DNA from: Hemicordylus capensis
Lineage: Eukaryota > Chordata > Lepidosauria > Squamata > Cordylidae
DNA: 64,000 nucleotides
Direction: 5' to 3'
NCBI RefSeq assembly: GCF_027244095.1
Contig: NC_069657.1
Coordinates: 144,332,857 to 144,396,856, forward strand
A model generated the notes under the pieces. The model was not told where the DNA came from and did no database searches. It worked only from the letters and a program-made list of their open reading frames with translations. Below, piece by piece: positions 45,875 through 58,058 of this stretch (its first letter is position 1; each line of letters opens with the position of its first letter). Made by a program: the position numbers and the translations under genes.

Positions 45875-46314
45875 ATAAATTATTTATTTATTTAACATAT
45901 TTCTATATCGCCCAAAACTTGCGACTCTGGGTGGTTTACAATTAAAACCATTTAAACATTAAAATCAGTTAAAAATCCAACAAAAATATTAAAATTATAC
46001 ATCTAATTAAAAGCCTGGGTGAATAAATATGCCTTCAGTGCCTTTTTAAAAGTTGCCAGAGATGGGAAGGCTCTTATTTCAACAGGAAGTGCCTTCCTAA
46101 GGCCAAGGGCAGCAACAGAGAAGGCCCGTCCCCAAGTAGCCACCAGACGAGGTGGTGACAACCTCAGACGAACCTTTTCAGACGATCTTGACAGGTGATG
46201 GGGCTCATGGTGAAGAAGATGTTCTCTTAAAAACCCAGGGCCTAAGCTGTTTAGAGCTTTATAGGTAATAACCAGCACCTTGTATTTTGCCCAGAATAAT
46301 TCATTCTCATCCAT
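45875..46314 (-). mobile_element. L2-type LINE 3' end
   Basis: A minus-strand frame at 46314-46003 encodes the end of L2 RT: KYKVLVITYKALNSLGPGFL, then RAFSVAALGLRKALPVEI, then ATFKKALKAYLF. The 3' UTR (ACCACCCAGAGTCGCAAG) and an ATAAATAAAT tail follow. Confidence 0.87.
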
Positions 46315-46319
46315 TAATA

Positions 46320-47529
46320 GTAGTTGTTTCTGGAATTATAGCTGGAAGCAAGCTATACACTTTCAAAATGAAAATCTATAATAAAGTAAAGAAATACCTA
46401 CATCACTCCTAGGGACCCATCAAACATGAACTAAAATAATATGCAGCAGCATTTAAAGACTTTTCTGTTTCAGCTTGGCTTATGCAGGTCAAGTTATGTA
46501 ATTTTGAGGTGCTTTCATTCTATGTTTTGTTTCATCAATACACTTGTATTCTACATTTTAGAAGAACTTGGATCTTTCCAGAGCGTTTTAATCTGGACTA
46601 TGCTAAAGACAGAAACCAATCAGCTGGAAATGGGTGGAACTGCTTGATTCTGCTCTGCAAAAGGTTTGTCTGAACCAGATTTCACAATGAAGAGTCCCGG
46701 GAAGGTCTAAACATGTTTCTTTAATCTGTTTGGTCAATTAAGGTCATTGCATGAGGTACTGAGTCCTCTATGCATATTGTGTTGAAGCCTAGCGTAGTCT
46801 GGCATAGCTCAGGGACACTTCCAAATCCTTCTGACCTACCAAATGATTGTGGTCCAGTTTGTAGGGAGTTCTGCCAAGACAGAGACTCAAATATGCCACT
46901 GAAAATCAACAAAAAAAAAACACAGATCCCTACAATAAAGCCATGTAATCAAATTCATTCATGAAAGAGCTGAAAAGATATTACATTGGAAAAGGAGACA
47001 GCTCCATAAACAGAAATTGACTAACATGGAATAGACAATTAAGGTTTTAGAAACTAAACAGTGCATTCTGTCAATGTTATCAAGTCTTTAGATACTTTCC
47101 TGCTTCCTGTACATGAGCTGTCCCAACTTAACCCAATAATTGTTCTTATGGACAAACATATTTTGTGAACTAGAAGATAATGGCCACTAGACGAAGGCCA
47201 GATGTATCAGCAATCGACATGATTGGACAAAGGGCCCATGCTCCAGCAGGGAGGTCCACTGCTGACTAGAGCCCTTCTGCTGCTGCTGCTGCTTCTCTTC
47301 ACCACTACTGCACTGCCTTCTATCATCCAAGAGAAGGATGGGCCCAGAATGAAAGGTCATGTGAGTGAGGGAGCCCTTTCTCACAACCAGTGAGAAATGG
47401 CAAGAGGGAGAGTGGGCAGGAAGCCTTAAACAGCTTACCTCCCTGCAGACAACCAAGGGCTCCTTCTTAGGCGGGCAGATTGCCTGCCCAGACAATTACC
47501 AGATGCTGCCAGTAGCTCCGAGGTTTGGT
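46320..47529. other. Intergenic: nothing recognised
   Basis: Only a short GCT-rich run at about 47276-47297 and spurious frames. Confidence 0.4.
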
Positions 47530-47765
47530 GTGCTGGGACACATTGTCCTGTGTCACCCCACCCTCCAGAGTTCTCATCATGCATTGTATGAGTGCGCGGT
47601 GCATTATGGGAATCTGCCCTCCCCTACCTGAGGCTGGCCAGGAGCCCTGCTGTCTGCTAGCCCTGGCTGCAAGCAGCCAGGACTGGCAGACAGAAAAATG
47701 GGGGTAGGAGCAATCCAGAGGCAGGATTGCTGCTGAGGCACTGCTGGGATTGGGCCTGACCCGGC

Positions 47766-47816
<51 letters not shown>

Positions 47817-47875
47817 GCAAAACCGGGCTGGGCTCCCTTAGCCCATTTTTGCCTGAGCCTGTGTGCATAGCTTCA
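47530..47875. mobile_element. MITE of the GGCTGTTCTCAC family with an internal (AC)n expansion
   Basis: Carries GCGCGGTGCATTATGGGAAT and ends GCCTGTGTGCATAGCTTC, matching the terminus of the 10390 copy (TTAGCTCGATTTTGGCC region). A (AC)n run of about 22 units lies at 47768-47812. Confidence 0.6.
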
Positions 47876-48270
47876 GTGAGTGAACTGCAGTTGCTGCATC
47901 TCCTCCCCATCACTATCGCCTGCTAGTCCATGCTTTCCCAGTCTCAGCTGGTGCTGTGGAAGAGTTTTGGGAGGGAAGGCATCCCATATTTGAAGGCCCA
48001 CTGCTACTTGGTTCACACATTGCACTTTTTCATGTAAGTGCATATTTGAGCAAAGGGGCAGGCAACTGCCTACATGGATCACAGATTCACTATGTGGATC
48101 ATCTCACATAGTGGCAGGTTACAGCTGCCATTCCCTGTTCTCTCAATTCAATCAGATTCTCAGCCTAGAGGAATGATCATGAAGTTGACTTTCTCAAAAC
48201 CCATTCTCATTATGTACAAATATACAATGAGATTTTTTAGCTGAACACCAAAAAACCCTGAACATACATA

Positions 48271-49887
48271 CAGTGAAGGAAATAAGTATTTGATCCCCTG
48301 CTGATTTTGTCCGTTTGCCCTCTGACACAGAAATGACCAGGCTATAATTGGAATGGTAGGTTTATTGTAGCTGTGAGAGACAGAATAACAACAAACAAAC
48401 CCTCAAAAGCCCAGTGCCCAAAAGTCAGCGATGGATTTGCATTGTAGTGAGGGAAATAAGTATTCGATCCCCTATCAACCAGCTAGATTTCAGGCTCCCA
48501 GGTGTCTTTTCACTATATGCAGGTAACGAGCTGAGATGAGGAACACCCTCTGTAAGGGAGTGCTCCTAATCCCAGCTTGTTACAGTACCTGTATAAAAGA
48601 CACCTGTCCATAGAAGCAAGCAATCACTCAGCTTCCAAACTCACCACCATGCCCAAGACCAAAGAGCTGTCGAAGGATGTCAGGGACAAGGTTGTAGACC
48701 TGCACAAGGCTGGACTGGGCTACAAGACTATCGCCAAGCAGCTTGGTGAGAAGGTGACTACAGTTGGCACGATAACTCGCAAATGGAAGAAACACAAAAT
48801 AACTGTCAATCTCCCTCGGTCTGGGGCTCCATGCAAGATCTCACCTCGTGGAGTTGCAATGATCATGAGAACGGTGACAAAGCAGCCCAGAACTACATGG
48901 GGGGAACTTGTCAATGATCTCAGGGCAGCTGGAACCATAGTCACCAAGAAAACAATTGGTAACACACTACGCCGTGAAGGACTGAAATCTTGCAGTGCCC
49001 GCAAGGTCCCCCTGCTCAAGGCAGCACATGTACAGGCCCGTCTGCAGTTTGCCAATGCACATCTGAATGATCCAGAGGAGAACTGGGCGAAAGTGTTGTG
49101 GTCAGATGAGACCAAAATCGAGCTCTTTGGCATCAACTCAACTTGCCGTGTGTGGAGGAGGAGGAATGCTGCCTATGAGCCCAAGAACACCATCCCCACC
49201 GTCAAACATGGAGGTGGACACATTATGCTTTGGGGGTGTTTTTCTGCTAAGGGGACAGGACACCTTCACCGCATCGAAGGGACGATGGACGGGACCAAGT
49301 ACCATCAGATCTTGGGTGAGCACCTCCTTCCCTCAGCCAGGGCATTGAGAATGGGTCGTGGATGGGTATTCCAGCATGACAATGACCCAAAACACACAGC
49401 CAAGGCAACAAAGGAGTGGCTCAAGTAGAAGCACATGAAGGTCCTGGAGTGGCCCAGCCAGTCTCCAGACCTTAATCCCATAGAAAATCTGTGGAGGGAG
49501 CTGAAGGTTGGGGTTGCCAAACATCAGCCTTGAAACCTTTCTGACTTGGAGAGGATCTGCAAAGAGGAGTGGGACAACATCCCTCCTGGGTTGTGTGCAA
49601 ACCTGGTGGCCAACTACAAGAAACGTCTGACCTCTGTGATTGCCAACAAGGGTTTTGCCACCAAGTACTAAGACATCTTTTGTGAAGGGATCGAATACTT
49701 ATTTCCCTCACTACAATGCAAATCCATCGCTGACTTTTGGGCACTGGGCTTTTGAGGGTTTGTTTGTTGTTATTCTGTCTCTCACAGCTACAATAAACCT
49801 ACCATTCCAATTATAGCCTGGTCATTTCTGTGTCAGAGGGCAAACGGACAAAATCAGCAGGGGATCAAATACTTATTTCCCTCACCG
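48271..49887 (+). mobile_element. Tc1-type transposon, complete ends, 1617 bp
   Basis: TA target duplication on both sides (48269-48270, 49888-49889). Terminal inverted repeats are about 210 bp and almost identical. Each holds two direct-repeat sites of the AAATAAGTATTTGATCCC type (outer at 48278 and inner at 48455, mirrored on the right near 49684 and 49860), the IR/DR layout of Sleeping Beauty-like Tc1 elements. It contains the transposase gene at 48649-49671. It lies in sequence flanked on the right by an L2 tail, upstream of the OR at 50262. Confidence 0.95.
48649..49671 (+). pseudogene. Tc1-type transposase, two in-frame stops
   Basis: Starts [19 protein letters not shown] after a CACCACC leader and ends ANKGFATKY, 340 codons, the usual Tc1 length. 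Domains in order: paired-like helix-turn-helix (about residues 1-110, with a [10 protein letters not shown] helix), then the DDE catalytic domain with SDET (first Asp), HDNDPKHTA (second Asp) and NPIENLW (Glu). The frame is broken only by TAG at 49426-49428 and TGA at 49532-49534, both between the second Asp and the C-terminus. The protein would otherwise be full length, so this copy decayed recently. Cut-and-paste activity is expected for the family, but this copy should be inactive. Confidence 0.93.
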
Positions 49888-49897
49888 TACATACAAA

Positions 49898-50085
49898 CAT
49901 TTATTTATTTGATTTTTATACCACCCTTCCGAAGTGGCTCAGGGCGGTTTACAATTAAAACAAAACCATTAAAACCAGTAATAGTTAAAACAGAAATATA
50001 AACAATATAAAACATCAATTAACAATTAAAACATCATAAAAACAATTAAACAATCAGAACAATTAAAAAACCCTGAAAACCAGGT
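49898..50085 (-). mobile_element. L2-type LINE 3'-UTR fragment
   Basis: TTTATTTATTTGATTTTTAT, then CGAAGTGGCTCAGGGCGG and GTTTACAATTAAAAC, matching 34360-34560. Confidence 0.75.
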
Positions 50086-50261
50086 TACAGTATGATTTCT
50101 GAAGGCAGTGGAATCCTTCCCACTCACTGACTTTTAGAAGCTTGATATCAGAACTTGAAATAAAGGAAAGTGGGGATTTGAAAATTTATTTTCTGTTCAC
50201 CTGCACCTATAAGTTCAGCTTCACTCCTTCCCCCCTTTTCATGTTTCAGGAAGATGAGGAA

Positions 50262-51197
50262 ATGGCCATGGTGAATTACACTACAGTGTCTGAGTTCCTT
50301 CTCCTTGGGCTGACAGATCAACCAGAGCTACAGATTCCACTCTTTGTCATTTTCCTTGGGATCTATGCTGTTGGGTTGGTGGGAAATCTGGGGATGATTG
50401 TGTTAATTGTAATTGACTCTCAACTTCACACCCCCATGTACTTTTTCCTCTGCCACCTGGCCTTTGCTGACTTCTGTTACTCCACGGTCATCACTCCAAA
50501 GATGCTGGTGAACTTTTTAGCTGATGTCAACATAATTTCATTCCAGGGGTGTGCTGTGCAGTTCTACTTCTTTGGCTCATTTGCAGGCATTGAGGGTTTC
50601 CTTTTGGCAGTGATGGCATATGACAGGTACAATGCCATCTGCAACCCACTCCTCTACAAGGCCATTATGTCTTGGAAAGTCTGTACCAGCTTGGTAATTG
50701 CCTCCTTTTTAGCTGGGTTCATGAATGCAGCAATACACACCTATTTCACATTCCAGCTACAGTTCTGTGACTCCAACAGAATCAATCATTTCTTCTGTGA
50801 CACTCCCCCTCTCCTAGCACTCTCTTGTTCTGACATACACATCAACCTGATCATTATTTTTATTTTTGCCAGTTTCAATGAATTAAGCTGTCTCTTCGTA
50901 ATTCTCATCTCCTACATCTACATTCTCTCTGCCATTTTACGGATCACCTCTTCTGAAGGGAGACGCAAAGCCTTCTCCACCTGTGCCTCCCACTTGCTGG
51001 CTGTCACCATATTCTTTGGAACTATCCTGTTCATGTACTTGAGACCGAGCTCTAGCCATTCTATGGAGCAGGACAAAATAGTGTCTGTCTTCTACACTGT
51101 GGTGATCCCCATGCTGAATCCTCTGATCTACAGCTTGAGGAACAGGGAGGTAAAAGATGCCCTGAGAAAAGCAGTGAGCAGAAAAACATTCTTCTAA
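50262..51197 (+). CDS. Olfactory receptor, class II, intact
   Basis: A 311-codon frame starting at the ATG at 50262; an ATG two codons on (50268) is an equally possible start. An open extension reaches back to 50142 but crosses a TTTCAG acceptor-like site at about 50244-50249 with a pyrimidine tract, so it is probably intron. Landmarks: NYT (5-7), GN (41-42), LHTPMY (55-60), Cys97, [10 protein letters not shown] (118-127), SY (217-218), [10 protein letters not shown] (236-245) and NPLIY (286-290). Asn replaces the usual Val after DRY. It lies 0.4 kb downstream of a young Tc1-type transposon and an L2 tail, which therefore sit in its presumed 5' intron or promoter region. Confidence 0.95.
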   Translation: MAMVNYTTVSEFLLLGLTDQPELQIPLFVIFLGIYAVGLVGNLGMIVLIVIDSQLHTPMYFFLCHLAFADFCYSTVITPKMLVNFLADVNIISFQGCAVQFYFFGSFAGIEGFLLAVMAYDRYNAICNPLLYKAIMSWKVCTSLVIASFLAGFMNAAIHTYFTFQLQFCDSNRINHFFCDTPPLLALSCSDIHINLIIIFIFASFNELSCLFVILISYIYILSAILRITSSEGRRKAFSTCASHLLAVTIFFGTILFMYLRPSSSHSMEQDKIVSVFYTVVIPMLNPLIYSLRNREVKDALRKAVSRKTFF

Positions 51198-52250
51198 TAT
51201 ATTGCCTGGAAGCCTGTTTATGTGCTTGTTGGGCATGCTGGTAGCAGATGTCCTGTAGCATAATTTCATTTGCTAATTGTTAAATGTAATGATATTAAAC
51301 TTTTTGTTTGGAGAAAGGTTTTGTATGGAGAAAGATTCTTCCTTAACTCATATACCCAGTCTGTTTGGAACAACATTGCACAAGAAATCCAATAACTTGT
51401 ACATTAAGCATGTATCTGTCTCTAGTTCCAGACTGTATGGAAGCAACCTGTGTGAGGCACAGAATGCAGGAGATGAAATCAAATCTGTTGTATAACTTAT
51501 GATGCCAAAGAGAAATTTGAAATACACAATCAAGAAAATGCATCTGTTAATAGTATATCCTAAAAAGGCTCTGGACTGGACGCTTGGCAGGTGCTTTGGT
51601 GGGAAAAAAATGTGTTGTATCCTTGGTTTTATCCTCCATTTGACTCAAATCAAAGAAATACATAAAACACAGACAGATGGGAGCTACTATAGAAGTCACA
51701 TTGTGAAATCAGTGAATAAGAATGTTGGATAAACAATCAAGCTTCAAAATAATGGGGCTTTATTTTAAAGGTATTTGAAAAATTATATTCAGCCTAAGGA
51801 TTATCAGTACTAAAATTAGACTTCCCCCCCTAAAACACTTTCAGTTGCAAGTCAAGTGCTTGATTGCCCCCATACTGCAAAGGACACCAGGCAATAATTA
51901 TGTGAAGAATTCTCAGTGGGTTTATTAATAACGTTAGCACCTCAGGTAGGTAGACTCTCTGTGTCTTTAGCAGTGTGGGCTCTACACTCAGAAAGAAAGT
52001 CATACAAAAGCATCCTTTTCACAAGCCTGTTTTGGCCATCACATCCTGGCTCAGAGCAGTGGATCAGAGCAATCTGGATCCCTGCTCCTCCTCACAACTC
52101 CTCTCCACCCTCTAAGGAGGGTTCTGGGTAATTGCAGAAGTTTCATCTTGCCCAAGCATGTGCGCACAATGCCTTGATACTGCCACCCAGAACAAAACTT
52201 ATTCCACTTACTGGGGGAAAAATTAGAGGGAACACTGATTCTAACTAAAT
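51198..52250. other. 3' flank of the fourth OR: nothing recognised
   Basis: No repeat ends or coding similarity seen. Confidence 0.4.
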
Positions 52251-52254
52251 TTTA

Positions 52255-52896
52255 AAAAAACAATTCACCACCTCCAGGGGGTGCTGCTGTGGCTGCAGCA
52301 GGTTCTCTGGTGATCCCCTCTCACCCCACCAGCCTCCCCCCAGTCTCCAATCAGCCTGGTTCAGACCATTTTGGTCCGTGTTTGGCCCATTCTGGGCCTC
52401 TTTGTGCCGGTGGAGTGGCCAGATCCAGGCCATGCAGATGCCCAGTGTGCATGCACGGTGGCCTCCAAAACGGCCACTGCCACCATGAAGAGGCCCAGAA
52501 TGGACCAAATACTGACTAAAACAGCCCAAACCAGGCCAATTGGAAACTGGGGCGAGTCTGGCAGGGTTAGGGAGAATCTCTAGAGGCCTCCCCCAGTGCC
52601 CCCCAAAGTGGTGAGTTAAGAAAAAAAATTGTTAGAACCAGCTGTGGAGGGGGGCGCTGTTTGGCTCGGGTTATTTATTTATTTATTTATTTATTTATTC
52701 AATTTCTATACTGCCCTCCCAAAAATGGCTCAGGGCAGTTTCATGGCTCAGGCGGTTTGAGTTAGAGGCTCAGGGCAGTTTGAGTTTGAGTCAAATCAGA
52801 TCTGGTTTGGCTTGAGGGTGAGCCAGGGATGAGCCCTTGAGCCAGCCAAGTTTGATGTCATACCGGCTCAAACTCAAGCCATTTGCACATCCCTAG
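52255..52896. mobile_element. TAGGGATGTG-family MITE, left end missing, with L2 tail inside
   Basis: Ends CATTTGCACATCCCTA at 52896. The interior has mirrored GGCC/CAGATGCCC blocks and GGCCTCCAAAACGGCCACTG, shared with 55560-55620. At 52671-52745 it carries a (TTTA)n run plus the L2-like AAAATGGCTCAGGGCAG piece. Confidence 0.65.
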
Positions 52897-52899
52897 TGC

Positions 52900-54112
52900 A
52901 CCAGCAAACATTCCTGCCACCAAGGGGCAAAGCAGTGCCCTGTTGGGCAGTTCACACATTGCCAATCCATGTGCTTGGGGACAAGAGGATCTATAAGCAT
53001 GTGTGTGGGTTGTGATACATAGTAGGAGCTCCCCCCACACCCCCACCACCAAGAATGAAAACCTCCACACTGAAACTTGGGTCCCATTCTTGCATCAGGC
53101 ACCTGGGCAAGCTGCCTGAACAGATCTTGTTGCCTCATCTTTGCGTGTGCTCATGCCATGTATATAACAGCTCTGGAGGGAGGGATGTATAAACTTACGG
53201 AGAACGTGTAAGTTTTACGTCAGGCCTCCCACCCAGGCAAGGGAAACCTGTGGTCCTAGGCTGTAGCTAGGCCAGGGATTGTTCTGACAAGTAAAGAAAT
53301 GAAGAAGAAGAGAGATTCTTGTCTCCCCTAATATCTCCTTTATTACTAATAACAAAATGAGTAACAAAAACAGAATGCAGTCATTGACATTAAGTCAAGG
53401 CACACACTTGACTTGAGGTCTTCAGTTGCAAAAAGACCGTAGCAAGAACAAATGTCAATGAAAACAAAAACAAAAGGTAAGCGTGAATGAAATTCTCTCT
53501 CCCCCTCAGGGGCTTGCTAGAAAGCTTTCCAAGATGAAATCTCCATCCTAGATGTTTTCATGCCACAGCAATATCCATTTCTGATCTTTTCCTTTCTGCT
53601 TCAAGAATCCTGTTCTCGTGCTTCTGTTAAACTGTTTCACTCTCCCTTTCCCCCCTCCCAGGTCAAAACCAAGAAGTCAGAAGCTAATGAGCTCATTGTT
53701 TTGCCTGGGAGCAAAGGCGATGTGCTAAGTGCACAACAACAGATGAAAAACAGGACTGCGTATAAACAACACAAAATGGTTTCAATTGGGTCAAAATGGC
53801 TCTACTCAGGTCTTTCTTTCAATTTTCAATCAAACACCCACCAAAAATTGAGTGCTGTCCATAAACATCCACAGTCTGGGAAGCAAGCAGAGAACAGGTA
53901 CAAAGGCAGTGCCCAAGAAGTGTGAGAGACATTTAAACAAACATGTTGGAATTTTCTTTTTTGACTAGTACAAACAGATTTCAGAGCTTCTGGGGCTCTG
54001 AAATACAATCAAGGAAGGTGATTGGAAACAAAACAACATGTACAGACACTAAAACTAGGCAGGTGGGAAGTTGTTTGAGAACAGTGATGCGAAGCAGTAA
54101 CTTGGGGGCATG
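52900..54112. other. Intergenic: nothing recognised
   Basis: No element or exon supported. Confidence 0.4.
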
Positions 54113-54120
54113 CCCTGTTG

Positions 54121-54435
54121 CAGGGGTGTAACAAGGTTGGAGTGGGCCCAGAGACAAGATTTTAAAATGTCCCCCCCCCCCTTAATAACCAGCTTAAAAG
54201 GTTTTGTAAACTGTGGACGATGCAAGTCATTTAATGGTGCTAGAGAAAGACATGCTGTTCTGGTAGATCTAGGTCTTAACACTCACATCAATTTCAGAGG
54301 ATGAATAAAACTGGAGGAAGCCCTGGTGGGTGCACGGCTGGGGGAGTCAGTCATGTGACTTGCCTCTGGGGGCCCCCCAAGGCAGTGGGCCCCCAGACAA
54401 CTGTCTCCCCTGGCCCTATTATAGTTACGCCCCTG
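54121..54435. mobile_element. hAT MITE, CAGGGGYGTAAC family, 315 bp
   Basis: CAGGGGTGTAACAAGG at the left, TTATAGTTACGCCCCTG at the right; flanks CCCTGTTG and CCCTCTTG match at 7 of 8. Its ends match 55732-56964 (GGGCCCAGAGAC, AGATTTTAAAATG, AGACAACTGTCTCCCC), so it looks like a shorter deletion form. Confidence 0.9.
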
Positions 54436-54443
54436 CCCTCTTG

Positions 54444-55213
54444 GAAGAAATTGCTGAACTAACTCTACACTTTGGCTAGGAGAGCAGGCACAAATGCTCC
54501 TGGATATGCACCAAACCAGGAGCTTCTCAACATAGTGCAGGCTTTCTTCCCCACCGGAGGATGAGGAAGATTTGGGGTGCTCCCCCACCACTATGATTCT
54601 CATGAGCATCAACTTTTGGGTCCCCATCACCTACAGCATCCCCACTCTTCCTCTTTCTCTTAAGGCAACTTGGCATAGGTTTGGGGCGATATACAAATGT
54701 GTTAAATAAATAAAACAAAATAAACCCACTGAGGAGTGTGCCTGTGTACCCTTGCCTTTGAGTGGATCTCCCCCTCCTTGCACTGGGGCATGTGTGTGGG
54801 GATAGCATGCTTGGGTAGGAGCATATGTGCACCCCTTTAGCAACAAGTTTCCTTGTTCTGGGTGGTATGTGGTGGAAAACACTTGCCCTTTTGGGGGCCT
54901 TCTGTGTTGGCTGCCCATGAGTGGCCTCAGAGGGCCCTTCTCCAGTCTGTACATCTGAGAGGGGCACTTGGAGGGGTGGAGTAGGCACTGAGGGAAGTTC
55001 TCCACATGTGAACCCATGATGGAAGCATTTTACAAGGTTGGCTCTTGATGGCCTTGGCTGTGGACCTACTACGGGTGGCCTCAGTGGTGTGCCAGGCGTG
55101 GAGGGCAGACGTCCTCCCTGCGCACTCATGGATGATGGCTGAGGAGGTGAAGGGGCATGGTGGCTTGTGACAGCCATAAAGTGTGCCTGTGGACCTTGAG
55201 AGGCTGGAGTGTC
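54444..55213. other. Intergenic with a trace of L2 tail
   Basis: GGGGCGATATACAAATGTG followed by AAATAAATAAA at 54683-54715 is a plus-strand L2 3' tail. The long minus-strand frame here has no family resemblance. Confidence 0.4.
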
Positions 55214-57118
55214 TAGGGATGTGTGAGCTGGCTCACATCAAGTTGGGCCAGTTTGAGTAGTCCAAGGTCAAACTGGACCAGCCCCTCAAAGTGGGGAGCG
55301 AGTCCGAGTTTGAACTAGACCTCCCCCCGGTTCACAGAAATGGCTCAGGGGGTATACTTGTAAAGGGCTAGCTAGAATCCAGTGAAGGAATCCTTCACAG
55401 TAGGGATGGATTCCCAGATCAGGGCTTCCCAGACCAGGCTTGGTTCGGCTTGAGGTCGATCCGCACCCCACTCAGGCTTGATCAGGGCTGGTTTTGCAGT
55501 CTAAAAGTGATATTTTTAAAAAGCTTGCCTCCAGGTCCGGGTCATGACCCAGCCACTCAAATGGCCAGGGTGCATGCAGAGCAGCCTCCAAAATGGCCAC
55601 TGTAACCATGGAGAGGGCCAAAATGGCCAAAAATGGGCCGAGTCAACCCAAAAAATACTGGTGGGGGGAGGGAGAACTGCCAGAGTTCTCCCCACAGCTG
55701 TAGCAGCACCCCTCCTCCAGAGGCTACCAGAGAGGGGCGTAGCAAGGTTGGAGCGGGCCCAGAGACGAGATTTTAAAATGGGGCCCCCCCACTCAAAGTC
55801 CAGGGCCTCCGCACACCCCAGGCCCCCAAGGATTTAAGTCTGATATTCCAAAATAAGTATGCTGCCTGGAAATACATTTCACTGAATACACACACGCACA
55901 TGTCACAATATATAGTGATATACATTGAGTACTATACATTTGTTTTACTTTTAATGCCTAGAACACACTTGAAAGATGAATGATTAAAATGGGCCCCTCG
56001 CTGCAGATTAGCAAAGGAGACTTTCAACCATGCAGGGTGAGCCTATGTTTGTTTTCTCAGAATTCTGAACAAATTCAGTCAAGTTCGATTCCAAGAGGTT
56101 TTTCACAGGAGGCTTTTAAAGCCCTTTAAGACACATCTCCTCTGGAATAGAGGTGCTGCATTCACATGTTGGCCAGATTTACCCTGAAGTCCCTGCGAGT
56201 TATTGGGGAGCAGTTCACACACAATAAAAATAAAATAAAATAAAAGCACAAGACATGCTTCACAGTTCTCACTCAGACCTTCTGGGTTGCAAAACAACTT
56301 GAACATAAGTGCATTTATAAATGAATGAATGAATGAATGAATAAAATAAATATAATACTGTTTCTTCCAGAAGTTTTTGTAATTTTCTGCCATGAAACAA
56401 GCCACTTGTAGGACTTTTTGGATAGTTTTTTTTAAGCCAGCAATTTTCCCAAGCTGTTTAAAAATAAATATTTCTCAGTCCCTCCCCCTCCATATCAAAG
56501 CCCTATGGCAAGCAGATGCCTATATATCCGGGTGGTGGGGGAGGTAACCACAAAAAGGAGTTCACACTCTACCTGGCAAATGCTGGGTTCAGCAGGGCAG
56601 CAAGGAGTCTTCTGCTGCAGAGAACAGTGGTGGCCACTCTGGCTGCCTCCTCCTTCCTGGCTGGCTTGGGCCCTACTAGAGTTCAGGCTTCACAGAGGCC
56701 TACACGAGGCCTCAGTGGAAGCCCCGCCCACCCGCCGATCAGCTGAGAGGCGGGAGAAAAGGAGCTCTTTGCCGCTTGCCTGCTGCCTCGATTGCGGGCC
56801 AGCAGAACAAGCTGGAGAGACGGCGAAGAGGGCAAGTGGCTGAGGGGCCTTGGGGCTGGGCAGGGGGCAATGGGGAGTCATGTGAGGTGCCTCTGGGGGG
56901 CCCCTCCAGGCAGTGGGGCCCCCAGACAACTGTCTCCCCTTGCCCGATTGTTGTTACGCGCCTGCTACCAGACCTCGTGGTAAGTTAAACTTTTCCTCAC
57001 TTTTAGAACCCCAAACCGACTCAAATTCAAGCCAAGCTGGGGTTCTAGTTTGGGGACACAAAACCAAACATGCCCAGTCCAGCTCGAGTCTGGCAAACAG
57101 GTTTTGTGTATACCCCTA
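55214..57118. mobile_element. TAGGGATGTG-family element, composite, interrupted by another hAT
   Basis: Left terminus TAGGGATGTGTGAGC at 55214 and right terminus GTATACCCCTA at 57118, both with AAGCC/GGCTT- and CAAACTGG-type family sequence. The flanks do not match, so the two ends may come from separate copies. The element at 55732-56964 is inserted within. Confidence 0.55.
55732..56964. mobile_element. hAT element, CAGGGGYGTAAC family, 1233 bp, nested
   Basis: GAGGGGCGTAGCAAGG at the left and TGTTGTTACGCGCCTG at the right, with a perfect 8-bp target duplication CTACCAGA (55724-55731, 56965-56972). No transposase is recognised. The interior includes an AATG-repeat run near 56317-56345. Inserted inside TAGGGATGTG-family sequence, so it is the younger of the two. 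Confidence 0.9.
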
Positions 57119-58058
57119 CTTCCCAGTTCTTTGCTCAGTGACAGCATGGCTGGAGCTATGCATAATTCCTGTATGTAGAGTTGCTCTGAAGGAGAGATGA
57201 GCCACTCTGCCCCCAGCTTGTTGCTTAGTGCTTTCCTCTACAGCCTGCTTCTGTAATTCCCCAGGTCTACTAACCCCTCAGTCAGTGTCTCCTGCTCAGT
57301 GTTCAGGGCCCATCCACAACACTGAAAAGCACACCATCACTAATGCCTACTGCTGCTCCCACCATAAGCCCATTGATACTCAAGTATATTATATGGAGCC
57401 ACCTATGTAGAAAGGGGTCCACCTTGCCTCGTGCTTCCTCAGACCCAGAACAAAGTTACCAAATGGGAAGATAAAATATTTGATGGTTGCCAATGTTATA
57501 CCAATTTATGGTTCTACCATATACTTAGAATGGAACTGTATAATGATTTCAATAAATTATTGCCTGTCCCCGGAAAACAAGTTGCAGCTGTAGACATCAG
57601 GCAGCAGATGGAGCTTTGAGATAAAATTAGAAAAGATGAAATGCTGTTAGATTTAACATTCTAATGACATACATAATATAGTAAATCTTACGAGATTTAG
57701 ACAAGGAGACAGGGTGGCATCAGGCAGTCTGATATGCATGTCATAGCTGTACTAGCTAGGATTCAAATATAAATGAATTAAAGAATTGTGAGGCTTTAAA
57801 TTATGTGCATATGATTCTTTATGAGTCTGCAGCAATAATTTATTCTTGGGACATAGTGTCAAAAAAAACCCTAATAACAAAAATAAAAATTTGAGAAAAG
57901 AAGGTAGATTCTAGACATCGAAAATTAGGAACCAAGTCTCTATTAATCATCATATATTTGTAAACATTTTAAAGTTTCATATCCTTTCCATATGGAAATG
58001 AAAATGATGTGGAAACCTCCTCGCTTATGTTTTCATCAATAACATGTGGCCAGTGCTT
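57119..58058. other. 3' flank of the fifth OR: nothing recognised
   Basis: No element or exon supported. Confidence 0.4.

Noticed and set aside
50142-50261. 40-residue N-terminal extension of the fourth OR
   Set aside because: It crosses a pyrimidine tract plus TTTCAG just before the family start, so it is probably intron.
54527-55177. 216-codon minus-strand frame
   Set aside because: Low-complexity, proline-rich, crosses an L2 tail and has no family resemblance.
55214-57118. Single intact outer hAT element with target duplication
   Set aside because: The two flanks (GGAGTGTC and CTTCCCAG) do not match, so it is reported only as a composite.
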